A DNA stretch of 64,000 nucleotides from Casuarina equisetifolia. Taxonomy: Eukaryota; Streptophyta; Magnoliopsida; Fagales; Casuarinaceae. Made by a program: the position numbers and the translations under genes. Under the pieces are notes generated by a model. The model saw only the letters and a list, made by a program, of their open reading frames with translations, made no database searches and was not told where the DNA came from. The stretch covers positions 23,995,583-24,059,582 of the forward strand of contig CM052359.1 in NCBI GenBank assembly GCA_028551475.1. Direction: 5' to 3'. This document shows, in pieces, positions 25,071 to 36,900 of this stretch; position 1 is the first letter of the stretch; every line of letters begins with the position of its first letter.

Positions 25071-25078
25071 AGGTTTCT
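25071..25078 (-). promoter_or_regulatory. Telo-box (AAACCCTA) upstream of uL24
   Basis: TAGGGTTT on the plus strand reads AAACCCTA in the direction of the uL24 gene. This motif is enriched near transcription starts of plant ribosomal and translation genes. Confidence 0.5.
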
Positions 25079-26327
25079 GCCCTTAAACCCAAAATCCGAT
25101 CGACTGTGAATGTTCGGGTTTTCGGGTCTTCAAGTTTACGGCACTTTTTTTTTTTTTTAATTTGGATTTTTTAATCTTTTTCAATTTTTGTTTTCCTTTT
25201 ATTTTCTTTCTTTTCATTTTCCTTTCACAAAATTTCCTTCTCAAAATAATTATATTGTCGACTAATCTTCTCATATACATTAAAAGTTATAATCATCACT
25301 AATTTTTTGGGTTGAAGATTAGTAAGAAAATAACGACACGTGGAGTTATAAAATAAAAAATATTTCTTTATAACAAAAATCTTATGCGCTTTTAATAGTA
25401 ATTTGCAATATATCATTTAAAAATTACTTTTGATTTTCATACACAAACATGTATATATAAAGATTAATTTTTACCTAAAATGATTTATTATTTCAAATAT
25501 GTGCAATGACTAATATTTACTAGCGTAATAGTCTTTAATTATATAATTTTGATTAGTGCTATAAAATACTAATTTGGTTTTATGCTAAACAAAAGGAGAA
25601 TAAGACATAATAGGTCAACAAGTATAATGTCCATGTGCGCATTAGTAGCGAAGATTTCACCATGTTGTTGCAATAAATCTATTGTTGTAATTTAGTTGAG
25701 GAAGAATCATTGGGCCTTTAAATTGTTTTAAAATCATAGGTTATATAAATATATATTTGTTTATGATTTTTTTTATAGTAAATATTAATTTTATTAGAAT
25801 GTTTATTTTTATCATACTATATACTACTACCATGAAAAAGAAAAAAAAAAAAAAAGAACAATGCATTGAGATTTGACAATTATAAATATTGCATCTAAAT
25901 GAAAATGGTTTGACATATATTTTCTTTTTGTGAAAGGTCAAGAATTATATATTATTATAAAAAATTACAAGATTGTTCAATCACAAACTTGCATTATCTA
26001 AATCTTGATATTTAATATAAAAATTTTAACAAATACTATGAGAATAAAAAAAGATATAAAATTGTCAAAACTTGTTCCTTATTAAGCTTGGCGAATCAAT
26101 CCATTAGGAGAGGAAGAAAATCCGAAACTCTTCCACAACTTTATTGTATTCCTTATGCCCCTCGTTTCCTCTAGAATAAGACTATGCTCCTTGCTTGCAC
26201 GATGCAAACTGATGTTAAATTAGCCTGCACAAAAATAAAAAGAAGTATCATTTGTGCTGCTGCTCAAAAAGTTAATAGGATTATTTAAGTCAAATGGAAG
26301 AACTCCCTAAGCTCATTTACCAGGATG
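25079..26327. other. AT-rich spacer between uL24 and the Ole e 6-like gene
   Basis: Very AT-rich DNA with several A and T runs (for example 25146-25160 and 25838-25857). There is no credible gene. The top 100-150 bases are probably the 3' UTR of the Ole e 6-like gene, possibly with a 3' UTR intron (GTAAAT near 26322, acceptor near 26231). Confidence 0.5.
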
Positions 26328-26519
26328 CTACTTATCCGCACATTGGCCGTCACACTTCATTTCACAGAAGGTGTTACCATTTCCTTCCTTCTGGCAGCCC
26401 TCTTTGCAGTTGACAAAGCATGGCTTATACTCGTCTACCTTGGCCTCAGCCTCGGCAAGGCTGCATGCTGCAGCTACCACCGTGCAGATGAGAAACACTG
26501 CAATGAACTTGTTGACCAT
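26328..26519 (-). CDS. Small secreted cysteine-rich protein, Ole e 6-like
   Basis: A single-exon frame of 63 residues. Residues 1-25 form a signal peptide (MVNKFIAVFLI..., ending near AEAEA). The mature part of about 38 residues has six cysteines spaced C-x3-C-x3-C-x9-C-x3-C-x3-C, with GNTFCEMKCD, the signature of the olive pollen protein Ole e 6 and its plant relatives. These form a two-helix fold held by three disulfides. The biological role is not established and many members are not pollen-specific. It is slightly shorter at the C-terminus than Ole e 6 itself. A TATA box is at 26597-26604. Confidence 0.85.
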   Translation of the reverse strand: MVNKFIAVFLICTVVAAACSLAEAEAKVDEYKPCFVNCKEGCQKEGNGNTFCEMKCDGQCADK

Positions 26520-26596
26520 AGTCTCTGGTTGGAGTTTATTTTGCTAGCGTTGTAACTTATGGTTAGTTCTCGCTGAGATGGATGAGTGGCCGTCGG

Positions 26597-26604
26597 TATA
26601 TATA
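26597..26604 (-). promoter_or_regulatory. TATA box of the Ole e 6-like gene
   Basis: TATATATA lies about 80 bases upstream of the ATG, which suits a short leader. Confidence 0.65.
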
Positions 26605-27765
26605 CAGGGTTCTTGCAAGATTGTTTCTCTTTTCTGGGTTGCTACCTGGAACCATGGGAATGTTTGTGGATAACATTGGGCTTGACGAACGGATATGCTA
26701 AAAACCAGGGTTTTTTAATGGTTCCTTGCGTTGTTGAATACTTCAACTTTGTCCAATATTAGTTCTCCTTCACAAAAATAAACGTTCCCAAAATCCTCTC
26801 CCTGTCATACACACACCTCACAGATGTTTGAGTTGTACTATTGTGGGAGATTCGGCTTTGCGTCCAGCAAAACTTCCTTTTTCACGCAGACTTGAAATTT
26901 CCATTTTACGATATAGGTAAGTGGGCGTCTTATTAATGGGGTTTCAAGGAACATTAATCAACGTTCACATACTAACACAAGTATGTAGAGTGGTTCGGAC
27001 CTAAAAATATATCCTACTTTCACTTTGGGGGTAGCTCTTTTCTTATCTCCGATGGATTACAAAGAGACATTTTTTCTCTTTATTACAAACACACACAATA
27101 GCTCATAGCTCACATGGTCACACCATTTACATGCATACAATGGACATTATGGTTCTTTCACTTACATCATAGTGAAATGACCTTATTAACCTTACACTAT
27201 TCATTACAAATATAACACGTATAGTCTGAAATACCATTTTCATGATTGAGTTATGGATAATATTTTCATTAGCTATGCATTATTGTCTTACGGAATAATG
27301 ATATTGATTTAGCACGTATGAGTTAAAATCTGTTAAATGTTCTGTGGGGTTCTTATTAGCTTTGAATCAACTAGATGTTTTATCTAATGAAATGAGTTGT
27401 TTGGTACAAATCTCAACATATGAAGGCTGATGCTTAAAAGCTCAATGATTTTTGAGAAAGAAAGATAAAATTTTAAGGAATTTAGATTAAGTTATTTTAA
27501 AGGTATTGGTTTAAAAGTAAGTTTGAAAGAAAGAGATAAAAAGTAGCGTGAAGAATTCAATCAGATATGAAAAATCTGATGTGTGATTCAATTGCCACAA
27601 GAGAATCATGATTTTCTATTTCAGTATCACATCAAACAACCTAAATGATATGACATTGAGTGGTCCTTATCAGCTCCAAACAAACTAACCAAAACAAATA
27701 TAATCTCAAAGCAGAGAGAAAATCAAATGCATATAGAAGGATGGGACACACACAAAGGAAGCTAC
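26605..27765. other. Intergenic DNA, possible old TE debris
   Basis: A stretch near 26980-27130 (GTAGAGTGGTTCGGACC, followed by a CT-rich segment and many CACACA and CTCATAGCTCA motifs) looks like a worn repeat, but I cannot place it in a family. The top end is probably the 3' UTR of the minus-strand LTP gene. Confidence 0.35.
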
Positions 27766-28066
27766 TTAGTATGAAGACTTAAAGATAGCAAGTCCTACAA
27801 GAAGTAGCAGGAGAGGCGCTGGGTATCCATAAGATGGAGCAGATACCGATGGATTCACTGTTGGCCTGATTCTTGGAGTTGTTGCAGGGGTTTCTACATC
27901 CACTGGTGGAGAGGCAGGTGGAGAGTACGGAGTAGTTTGAGATTCTGGTGCTGGTGCCGGCGCTAGTGCCACCGCTTTGGAGGCTGCCCGACAGAAGAAA
28001 ATTAAACGTAAGAATTAAGGTTTCATGACTGCACAAGTTCGTCTTGTTGTTCCCTTTCAAGTTTCA

Positions 28067-28105
<39 letters not shown>

Positions 28106-28764
28106 ACTATACTCTTAAAAAGTGGAAATTACCCAGGGGACTAAGAGGAGACGCAGGTGTAGCTGCAGGTGCCGGAGTTGGTCCAAGTGAGACAGGACCT
28201 GTCAAATTAAGTTCTCGTCAAAATATTGCTCAATGAAGATAGAAACTATGCTAAAGGATGAGAAAACATCCCTCTGAGAACACTCTCAACACAAAGTACC
28301 TGGAGATGGTAGGGGTGAGCCAGAGGCTGCAAAATAAAATGAAACGTGTGACTTGATTTTCTTTCTCGTTTCATTTGAACAGTAAGAGGAATACTAAAGT
28401 AAAGCATAAAAATTAGATAATGAGTCGTACAGTTGCACTGTAAGGGCAGGCCAGCCATATTACACGCCCGTGGGAGCAAGAGCGCTAGAGTGCGGTTAAT
28501 GGGTAGCTGAATAGGGACATTAGCAGTTACTAGAAGACAAGCACATTGAACATTAGTGCCCGTGAGCGACTGCAATGTGTTGCAACAGCTTGATGTCGGT
28601 GTTGAACCGTTGTAACTACTTCCAGTAATAAAGTTAAAGCATGGAGTAAAGTTGCTGATATTTGACGTCGAGCATGGTGATGTAATCTGCCCATCAACCA
28701 GCATTGCAGAAATCACCAGGAGAGCTGCTGATATTGCAATACGAGAACCCTTGACAAGATCCAT
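27766..28764 (-). CDS. GPI-anchored non-specific lipid transfer protein (LTPG, YLS3-like), four exons
   Basis: Exons (minus order) are 28764-28431, 28326-28300, 28198-28133 and 27983-27766. Together they are 645 bases, giving 214 residues. Residues 1-25 are a signal peptide ending VDG. The eight-cysteine LTP domain spans residues about 31-111: C31, C, a CC pair in TSSCCNTL, CAC in VQCACLL, then the RAC and LQC cysteines. Next is a Pro/Ser/Thr/Ala-rich linker typical of arabinogalactan-type glycosylation. The end is hydrophobic (PLLLLLVGLAIF), a GPI-attachment signal. LTPGs sit on the outer plasma membrane or wall and take part in cuticular lipid, suberin or sporopollenin deposition. Exon 2 is only 27 bases, and an AT repeat sits in the last intron. 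The gene is head-to-head with a second LTPG at 30377. A TATA box is at 28853-28859. Confidence 0.9.
28070..28101. repeat. (AT)n microsatellite in the LTPG intron
   Basis: About 16 uninterrupted AT units in the third intron of the minus-strand LTPG gene, about 30 bases from the donor of exon 3. Confidence 0.95.
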
Positions 28765-28852
28765 GAGTTCTTGGGAAAAAGAACCGAGTTGAATTTATGG
28801 AGAGGAGTGTGAGAATCGGGCTCGGTTTGGTTCATGCTGAAAAGGCGAATTC

Positions 28853-28859
28853 TTATATA
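28853..28859 (-). promoter_or_regulatory. TATA box of the minus-strand LTPG gene
   Basis: TTATATA on the plus strand reads TATATAA toward the gene, about 90 bases upstream of the ATG. Confidence 0.65.
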
Positions 28860-29315
28860 GTGGGTTTGAAAAAGCTTTGGCAGGAGGAAAGATGGGGTAG
28901 ATTTGAAGAAGGGTTTTGAAGTTGAGCCACCTTCAACTAATATGCATGGTAGAAGAAATCCTCCTTGTTCCTAGTTTGGTATGTTTGGTGTGTTAGTTAA
29001 ATCTTCTTCTCTTGTTGATTCATTTGGCTAAAAGAAGGAGAGAAACTTATGGCCTGGGAATTGTCTTTCATCATTTAGAGCTTGTAGATGGCTGGAGTTG
29101 AAGTAACTCTCTTTCTGGCCATTGTACATTGTATCGAAAGCTGTAACATGCAATTGGAAGTGAAGAAGAAAAACTTCATAAGAATGGTCCATGCGTTCTG
29201 ATTTGGGTCAAAAGTTGAGTAGTTGAGGTTGATATCAGTCCATACATCTCTACCTTCTGATTTCAGGCCATAGACGTTTAAAAAAAAAAAAGGAAATAAA
29301 GGTGGGAATGAGTAC

Positions 29316-29320
29316 AAGCT
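29316..29320. repeat. Target-site duplication, left copy
   Basis: AAGCT directly precedes LTR1 of the TRIM element. The matching copy is at 29705-29709, directly after LTR2. Confidence 0.8.
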
Positions 29321-29704
29321 TGTTGGAAACGCTCCCATACGTAAGGCAAAGAAGACAAAACAGATGAACATATAAGTGGAGAATTAACACATTCTCATAA
29401 CCGGTTTTTAAGGATAGTGGGGCCCTGCTAAAACTAAAATCCAACAATGATGTTGGAGCCCACTGAGAATGGGCCAATTATTAATGTCAAAGTTTAATGA
29501 TAAAAAGATTAAGATTAATAGATCATGAACGCTAAAACTAAAAAACTATCCTAATTCAGATGTGTGATGAGAGGATGAGGAGAATGTTGAAAATGCTCCC
29601 ACATCGGGCGAAGATGGCAAAACAAATCAACATATAAATGAAAAATCACCGTTGCAACCAGATTTTTTAGGACAGTGGGACCCTCCCAAAACTAAAATCC
29701 AATA
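29321..29704 (+). mobile_element. TRIM element with 5-bp target-site duplication
   Basis: Two direct repeats are seen: LTR1 at 29321-29446 starts TGTTGGAAACGCTCCCA and ends AAAATCCAACA; LTR2 at 29585-29704 starts TGTTGAAAATGCTCCCA and ends AAAATCCAATA. The internal part is about 138 bp and non-coding. It ends in a strong purine tract (GATGAGAGGATGAGGAGAA) right before LTR2. The flanks carry the same five bases, AAGCT, at 29316-29320 and 29705-29709. The LTRs differ at roughly a quarter of positions by eye, so the insertion is old. No standard tRNA-Met primer site was seen after LTR1. Confidence 0.85.
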
Positions 29705-30376
29705 AAGCTGCTCTTTTCTTTATTGAGAATCCCCATCAGATTTGTGGGATAGTTCCAAGCCACTTACCTCCTCTCTCGGGGTTGTGCACGAAGGCATTTG
29801 GTTTAATGACTATGTTTAGGAGCCAGTCCAATTTAATGAGAGATAAGTTTTCATGGCTTTTGAATAAATTTTTGGAAATCTGGGTGCAAAGTGGTTAATT
29901 TGAAAGCTGAGACCTAAAACCTAAAATCCCAAAAAGATCTTAACAAGTACAAAGTTTCAAAGCTCTTTTTGCTTCAAAATTCTATTGTTTGGTAAAAGAA
30001 CTAGCAGGTTATGGTTGTTGGTTGCCCATCTATCAAGTACCATCTTAGCTACTAAATTGGCCAATTGGGATAATTGAAGTCTCAGCAATCAAAAATTTAT
30101 CCCTTCTCTGATGTCGTCAATATCCATGAAAGATTATAAGTGCACTTTTTCAATGTCTAGAAACTCTTTAGTTATCACAACCACCCCTAGTTTGTTAGGA
30201 GTTGGCCACCGAAATGCACCAATTTGTTTGTCCCTCCTCGTAAGTTTCTTCCATAAATCTCGTACCCTCAGTCCCTTTTGCTTGAACTCCAAATCTTCAA
30301 CCAAAATAAGCATCGTTTCCACTGCCCTTCTCACTTTTAGACGTTTCAGGTGGCCAAGAGCTTCTAAGACCAGTAA

Positions 30377-31124
30377 ATGGCTTTCAAAGGGATTGAAGTG
30401 TGTATGTTTCTGGTCCTCGTGGCATTGCTATCGGCTGGAACCATGGCTCAGGCTCAGTCGGGTTGCTCAAATGTGATCAACAATCTCTCCCCATGCCTGA
30501 ACTATATAACGGGAAATTCATCAACCCCATCATCGACATGCTGCACACAGCTCTCTAATGCTGTTCAAACATCACCACAGTGCCTCTGCTCTGTCCTCAA
30601 TGGTGGAGGTGCCTCAATGGGTCTTAATATAAACCAAACTCTAGCTCTATCGCTTCCCAGTGCTTGTAACGTGCAGACTCCACCCGTTAGCCGGTGTAAA
30701 GGTGAGCCAAAGTTAAAAATGGTCTTTCATTATTTCTAGTTTCAACATCATATCTTGTATTTGAAAGTACATTACATATCCCATCTTGTATTTTTGTTTG
30801 ACGACTAATATAAACACCTGGATCAACAACTTCAGGAACAGCCCCCGCAGGTTCTCCAACTAGTTCTCCAGCAGATTCTTCCAATGAGACACCTGAAGGT
30901 GCAATTACTCCAACGTCAGACACTCCCTCAGGTATGCAAAAACTTGATTGAACAGCTTCAAAAGATGTAACTTGTACTAAATGATATAACTTTTAGTTTC
31001 TTGGTCAAATGCAGGAACAGGGTCGAAAACAAGCCCATCAACTGAGGGGGGTTCATCTGATGGAAGTCTCGTCAAAGCACCATTTATTTTTGTGCTCTTC
31101 ATGGTTTTCATCACCTCGTTCTGA
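30377..31124 (+). CDS. GPI-anchored non-specific lipid transfer protein (LTPG), three exons
   Basis: Exons are 30377-30701, 30836-30931 and 31015-31124. Together they are 531 bases, giving 176 residues, all with GT-AG sites and phase-1 junctions that read G|GA. Residues 1-27 form a signal peptide (ending near AQAQS). The eight-cysteine motif runs from the SGC at about residue 30 to the SRC near residue 107, with STCCTQL and PQCLCSVL at the expected places. Exons 2-3 encode a Ser/Thr/Pro/Gly-rich linker and a hydrophobic tail (FIFVLFMVFITSF) that fits a GPI signal. It likely acts at the plasma membrane or wall in lipid export. It is divergent from the LTPG gene at 28764; the two differ too much to be a very recent duplicate. 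Confidence 0.92.
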
Positions 31125-33600
31125 GAAACTTCTGTCGTAGTCTTCCACCATGTTTGATGCTCTTGAAGATAAAATTCCTTAGACTTGCAGGAATATGCTT
31201 GTATTTTTTGCTATTATTGTTTGAAATGCAATAATTGAGTGAGGATTACTTTGGCCTTTTAATTATTTTTCCAAAGAGATTAGCTGAACCAACCACGGAG
31301 ATACTAACCACCATCTAAATAAGGAAGAATAAAGTAAAGAACCACATTACCTAAAAGGGGAAATCGGTCACCGAGTTGGGAAAATAGTGCTTAAAATCTT
31401 TCATCAGTTAACACGCAGAACTGACTGTTATAGACTTCCAAGTTAAAGGCAAAGCCAGATTTACTTCTCCTGTATGATTTGTTAATTTTCAAGTAAATGC
31501 AAAAAATAGGGCTTCCTCATCACTAAAAGAAAATCTTCAAATATCATGGAACGAAATCATGAATAATAATTTTTTGGTTCGAATATGACAATAATCCTGC
31601 AGGAAGGTAAAGAAACAGAGAAGAATCAAACAAATTTCGCTTTCTTGCATCTTCTGTCGATGAAAAGAGAGGGATGGGGTTCTTCTGCAGTTTCTACAAC
31701 CTTCCTCCACTGGACGTCGTCTAGTCTAAAATTTTCCCATATTTTGCAATTGGGCTGAGCGGCGTGCTCAGGCTAGAAAGTTACATCACTAGCTACTCGG
31801 ACCAGGCTTCATGTTAGGGCCTTTCCAGTGTTCTAGCAGTCTCCAATAGAAGCTCTATGCATGTGCTCTATTTCTTGGTATTTGGGTTGTTGGAATTTCA
31901 AATTGGTGTTTGGATTTCATTTAGATATTGTCGTTTATGTTTGGTGATCTTAATCGTATTTGTGTTAATATATTCTTGGATTTTGATTTGATTATAGTTA
32001 GATTGGTTATGTGCTACACTTGTGGTGTTGAACCATCAACTTTTATTCTATGATTTGGTTGAACTTGTATTGGCATTTGGGTTGCTTCTTCGTGTTTTAT
32101 CTTTACGATTTTGATATTTTATACTCTTGAATTATTGGTGGACTATGTCTTGGTTTGATAGTATATTGTAATCATCGATAGAATGGAGGAAAGCATAATA
32201 AGAACCTGGACGGAATAGCTGATGTTGCTACGCGTCTTTCTTCTCTTCCATCATCATTTCGCTTTTGGTATGTTCCCTTTCTATAGGTTATCTAATGAGT
32301 TATCTAATGAGGTATTCCCTGGCATGAAACGAGAGTCCAATAGTTGCTAAGATTCAAACAAATAATATCAAACTTACTGGTTAAGAAAAGAATCAAAATG
32401 ACCCAGACTACATGTAAATAGAAAAAAAAAATAAAAATAAAAAAAAAAGTCTCAAAGATACATTAACTGAGATTACCGGAAGCTTCCAACAACAGTAAAT
32501 TATTCCATCTGCATAAAATAAAATAAAATAAAAAATGCAGCCAGAGGAGAAAACCCAGATCGGCATATGCGACCTATAGGAAGGTTTGACCCGTAAATCA
32601 TTGCTGGTTTGGCCGCTTTCTTTAGGTTATGGCATCTTCTATGACAAAACCTTTATGAGTTCCTTTAGGTACAAGCACACTCATCCCCCAAGGTCAAACC
32701 ACAAAAATGGCCTTTGCATTTCCTCCTTTTGACGCGTTATTTGTGACACAAAAGTCCCACTTCTTGTCAAATGGAAAGACCTTCCCCAAAGCATCACGCA
32801 GCAATTTTGGCACCAATCAAGAAACCCCCTAAACTTCTGCTCATCGGGTTGGAAAAGAAGCACCCTTGACTGCATTTATTTCATCCATTTTAACCCATCT
32901 AGCAATCAACGAAATAATAAAGCCAACTGTTATGGTATTAAGAGTGTTATTGAGCGCCGTCCCAACAACGTTGGATAAAGGAACTGTGTGTATGTTTCAC
33001 TGTTAAGATTTATTGAATCCACCTCCCCAACAAAGAGTTCTCCTTTTGGCTAAATGGTTGAATTCACAATACCAACTTCTTATGCAAATCACTGCCCCAG
33101 ATGTGAAAATTAGCATCCATAGGCCACTCCCTTCTTCTATACTCTCTATTTATTAAATCCCTAGTACAATCATTCCAGTACCACCACATTTTCAGACAGC
33201 AGACAGCAGCCAGCAGCCACCAGCTAATAGAATGTGATGGCCTACTTAGAAACAGGTTTGTCAACAACAATCATGGGACAAAGTCTATGGTCTAACCGAT
33301 TATTGAAGGAGGCATTCTTTTACTGCTTAAAAAATAACATACAATTTCAGTCACGTGGGGGAAGGGAAGGGAAGGGAAGGGAAGTGAAGGGAATAACCAA
33401 AACCGCCATGATGCAGGGGTTTTGGAATATCCTTTGCTCCTATTCTGCGTCTAGGGTAAGCCGTACACGCAGTCTGTTTGGCAAAAATGAAGAGGAGAAA
33501 ACGAAAAGCCATAAAAGCCCAAGTCACATTCCCATAACGCTCATAGGAATTACGCATTACCGTCGACCCAAAGGCATAAAAACATCGTTTTGTAACACCC
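31125..33600. other. Intergenic DNA between LTPG and SKIP30
   Basis: The first part is the LTPG 3' UTR. AAAAT/AAATA runs lie near 32420-32440 and 32513-32536, and a GGGAA pentamer run near 33358-33383. No gene is supported. The SKIP30 promoter is expected near the top. Confidence 0.5.
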
Positions 33601-33750
33601 CGTTTTTATTCCAAAAGTTGTGAGAGTCATCCTCTTGGTGAAGCTAATCCTACGGTACCGATCTTCTTTGTACCTCTTTTTGGTTCTTGCCGTAGAAATC
33701 TAGGTGTGGAACGCGAATCTTTGGTTCTCCACGGGGTCTGGGCTTTTGAG

Positions 33751-36700
33751 GTAACAAAGGCTTATCTTTCTTTTTATCTTTCCAAGGGAAATTTGGTACA
33801 ATTAGACTTATTTTACCTCTATTTCTTGCATAATTGACGGGAAATCGATTGGAGTTTTGGTTTAATTTTGAAATTGTTCACTACCCCTGTTTTCTGACGT
33901 TGAATTACAACTGGGTTTTATCCTGAGGATGGAAAGCTGTAGTTTTTGTCTTCATTAGAGCGTGCTTTGTTTGAAGGCCAAAGTGCGGGTTTGATTCTCA
34001 TTTCTGGTGTTTTCTTTTTCGATTTTCTTGTGTTTGCTTCTGAATTAGCCAATGAACTGGCCCTAAGGGTTCTTTGGTTGCGAGATTAACTATTTGCAGC
34101 TAAACGAATTTCGGTTGCTTTATCGCCTTTATGTTTCCTTGAATTAGTGCTATATAAACAAAAATGCCTGTATGTCTTAGCGCTTTGTTGTTTAATTTGC
34201 CCATAGAGACGGCTAGTGTTCTTTAGTCAAATTTGTCATGTTTGTCTTCTTAGGTCGTAAGCTTTCTTCAGTTTCTTAATGGCATAGAAATGTTGTCACA
34301 GATCTCATACCTTCAAGTTTATGTTGTCGTCAACCTAGAAAAAATATCAAATGAATGCCATTTGTTGTATAACATGGTACGTTCTCTCAATCCAAAATCT
34401 TGTGTCAAATATTGAATTGGTATTTCTGGATATTGGGTGAGAGTTTGAGGAACAAGGTGGGCCTGGTGTTGATGTTAAGCATCTGTCAAAGCAGAAATGG
34501 TTTCATGAATTGATTTTAGTTTTTCTGTGTGATCATTACTGATTCAAAACTTTTTTCGCAGTACACCTCAGCACAGTATTCAATGATTACACAGTTTGGA
34601 TAATCTAATTCTAACAACTATGGTCTTAGGTTCAAATCTGTTCTGATGAAGAAAGGTTTATCCTGCTATTTCTGAATCTATTTGTTTTTCTTCAGTTGCA
34701 ACTCATTTGTTGGTTGATATTATGTGACCCCACATAAGTTCATATGATAAATTATTAAATCTAACCCTTCATACATCTTGACTCGATGGTATTTATTGGA
34801 CATTAGGTGGGCAACCAATCTAACCAATATAACAGTTTTAGCCTTCTAGGGTATAATAGAATCAACAGGTCATTAAAAAAATCACATATGCATGTTATCT
34901 TCTTATGCTCTTGGCTTACTACAAAAGGATTTTGTTTTGCTTCCTAAAAAGTTGTAAGAAACGGTATCTATTAATGCTTATTTTTCCAATATTTCTCTTT
35001 AAAAATCTCGAATTTTGACTTGTTTGGATGCGTGGGAAATTGAAAAAAATTTCCAAGTTGCAAAGGAAATCTGGTTATTTGGGCGACTTAAATGGGCAGC
35101 GGTTTAGTGGCTTAACAGACAATGATTTGGAAGGGGTACTGTGAGTTCCAAGGTATCAATTTATTGTGTGTGATTATTTTTGGAATTTTAAATATGAAAC
35201 AGATATTGAACCTCCAAGTTTTAGATTGGAAGCTCTTCACTTAATTCAATCATCTGATATCCATATGTCAAAGGTTGGTAAACTGAGATCTTAGATAAAA
35301 AATCTGGTATCTGAACCTTACTCAATCAACTGGTTACTTATCTTTGTTTTAGTTCTTTAGAACTTTTTGTAGCCAAAAGTGCTAAGTTAAGAACCCCCTT
35401 GTTTGGTTTCACGGGGATAACAAGATTGATGGAAACTGTTAATGATATGTAGTTTAGGTTAATGATGAATTAGGTCAGACAACTCAATGGGTCGAGCTAT
35501 TTGAGGTAAACACTGTTGTGCCAAGTGGGGCTGGTATACCTATCCTATGTTATTCCTCCTTTTATCCTCGTCTTTTGTCCTCTCAATTTTCTATTTAATT
35601 ATGTGTCACTTGTTCAACCAGATAAATTTGCTTGACCTGTAGCATTTGAATCAAGTGCACTTGGAGTATTTGTATGAACTTAACTTCTGTGATCTTTATT
35701 TGGACAGCGTATTTCCAGATGAAGGTAGAATGGTTAGCTCTTATATGTATATTTTGGCACCTGTGGCTTGGTCTGTCAGACTTTCAGTCCTGTATAATTT
35801 CAATGGACTTACTCTCTGAAATTTTCCATTCAATAGGAAAAAATCCAGTAGAATCTGTAGCATTTAAATGGACATTTCTTTTGGCATAGTGTAGTTTCAA
35901 TTCTCAATTTTTTTGCATGGTAGTTTTAACTCAGTTTTTTGATTGTGGTTTGTCATCTGTGATTGATGTACTTGTATACAGGCCTTAATGGCTGTGATGC
36001 CATTTTCTTTTGCCTTTTTTTCTAATGAATCATGTTGATGATGCATTAATATAAGCATTGAAGAATAATAAGAGTTACGATGAGCTCTAAACTTGATGCC
36101 ATTGTAATTTCCCGCTCCCAATGCTCAAAGAAAAGTTTGGCGGGGGGGGGGGGGGGCGCAGTGGGGGGAGAGGAGGGGGGAGAAGAAGGATCAATTGAAA
36201 TTCTCGGACACACCTGTTTGCACCTTTTCCTTGGTAACCATAAGAAGAGAGGGAAAACAATGTTGGAAGACTTTCTGTTTTTCTCTTCTATTTAGCTTCT
36301 GGTTTTGTGTCCGTAGGACTGTAGGGAAAAAGTAAAAAACACCAGCTTTTACATGTATACAGGCCTTAATATCTTACATAGCCACACATGTAAATTCTTT
36401 TAACCACTCAAGTTATTTCAGTTCTCTTGCCATTGTTGCATGAAAAAAACACCCCCTCCCCAACCACCAAAAAGAACCCCAAAAAGTTCCCCTTCAACAT
36501 CCCAGCCTTGTGGATGTGCATGACATACTTGTGCTTGTGTTGACGAAGAACTTTTGAAAGTACTTTTTTTTTTCCTCTCATGTTGCTTGTTACCGTTCTT
36601 TTCTTGGTCACATGAGATAGTTGAATCCCTAAATGTACCGTTGTTGGTGGTGATCAAGCCTCCAATTTCTGTAAGTTGCAGAATGGCTTTTGCCTTCTGG

Positions 36701-36827
36701 TACCCTGTGTGGTTTAGGGATAGTTGAATCCCTAAAACTTCAGTTGTGCCTTTTGTTTCTACGATGCTGAATCCAACTTTAAGTTACTTTGTTCTCATAT
36801 ATCTGTCCCCGTATTTTGATGTTTCAG
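33751..36827 (+). other. Predicted 3.1 kb leader intron of SKIP30
   Basis: A good donor (GAG|GTAACA at 33751) follows a C/T-rich stretch that looks like a leader. A good acceptor (TTTCAG|ATTG, ending at 36827) lies 73 bases before the coding start. No long reading frame occurs between them. A 15-base G run is at 36142-36156. The intron call is inference; RNA evidence would be needed to fix the donor. Confidence 0.5.
36142..36180 (+). repeat. G-rich tract, possible G-quadruplex
   Basis: A run of 15 G at 36142-36156, then two further G-runs of about six up to 36180. This sits inside the proposed leader intron on its sense strand. Confidence 0.7.
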
Positions 36828-36834
36828 ATTGCTC

Positions 36835-36895
36835 ATGAGAAGGCTGCTTCCAGTATAGCAAGGCATTACCAATGGAGAATCATATGAAACAGTGA
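36835..36895 (+). promoter_or_regulatory. Two short uORFs in the SKIP30 leader
   Basis: ATG at 36835 opens an 8-codon frame ending TAG at 36858. ATG at 36872 opens MENHMKQ and ends TGA at 36895, only five bases before the main ATG at 36901. If the predicted leader exon is right, both would be in the mRNA and could limit translation of SKIP30. Confidence 0.45.
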
Positions 36896-36900
36896 TTATT

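Larger units (their letters stand above)
28860..30376. other. Shared spacer of the divergent LTPG pair
   Basis: About 1.6 kb separates the two LTPG start codons. The spacer holds the TATA box of the minus gene, a complete TRIM element at 29321-29704 and about 650 bases next to the plus gene in which I see no clear TATA box. Overlapping open frames near 30111-30476 have no family features. Confidence 0.6.

Noticed and set aside
26980-27130. Segment with GTAGAGTGGTTCGGACC suggesting an LTR end
   Set aside because: No paired repeat, target duplication or coding remnant was found, so it is mentioned only as possible debris.
30111-30476. Frames upstream of and overlapping the plus-strand LTPG start
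   Set aside because: There is no motif. The LTPG frame with signal peptide and eight cysteines is clearly the real one.
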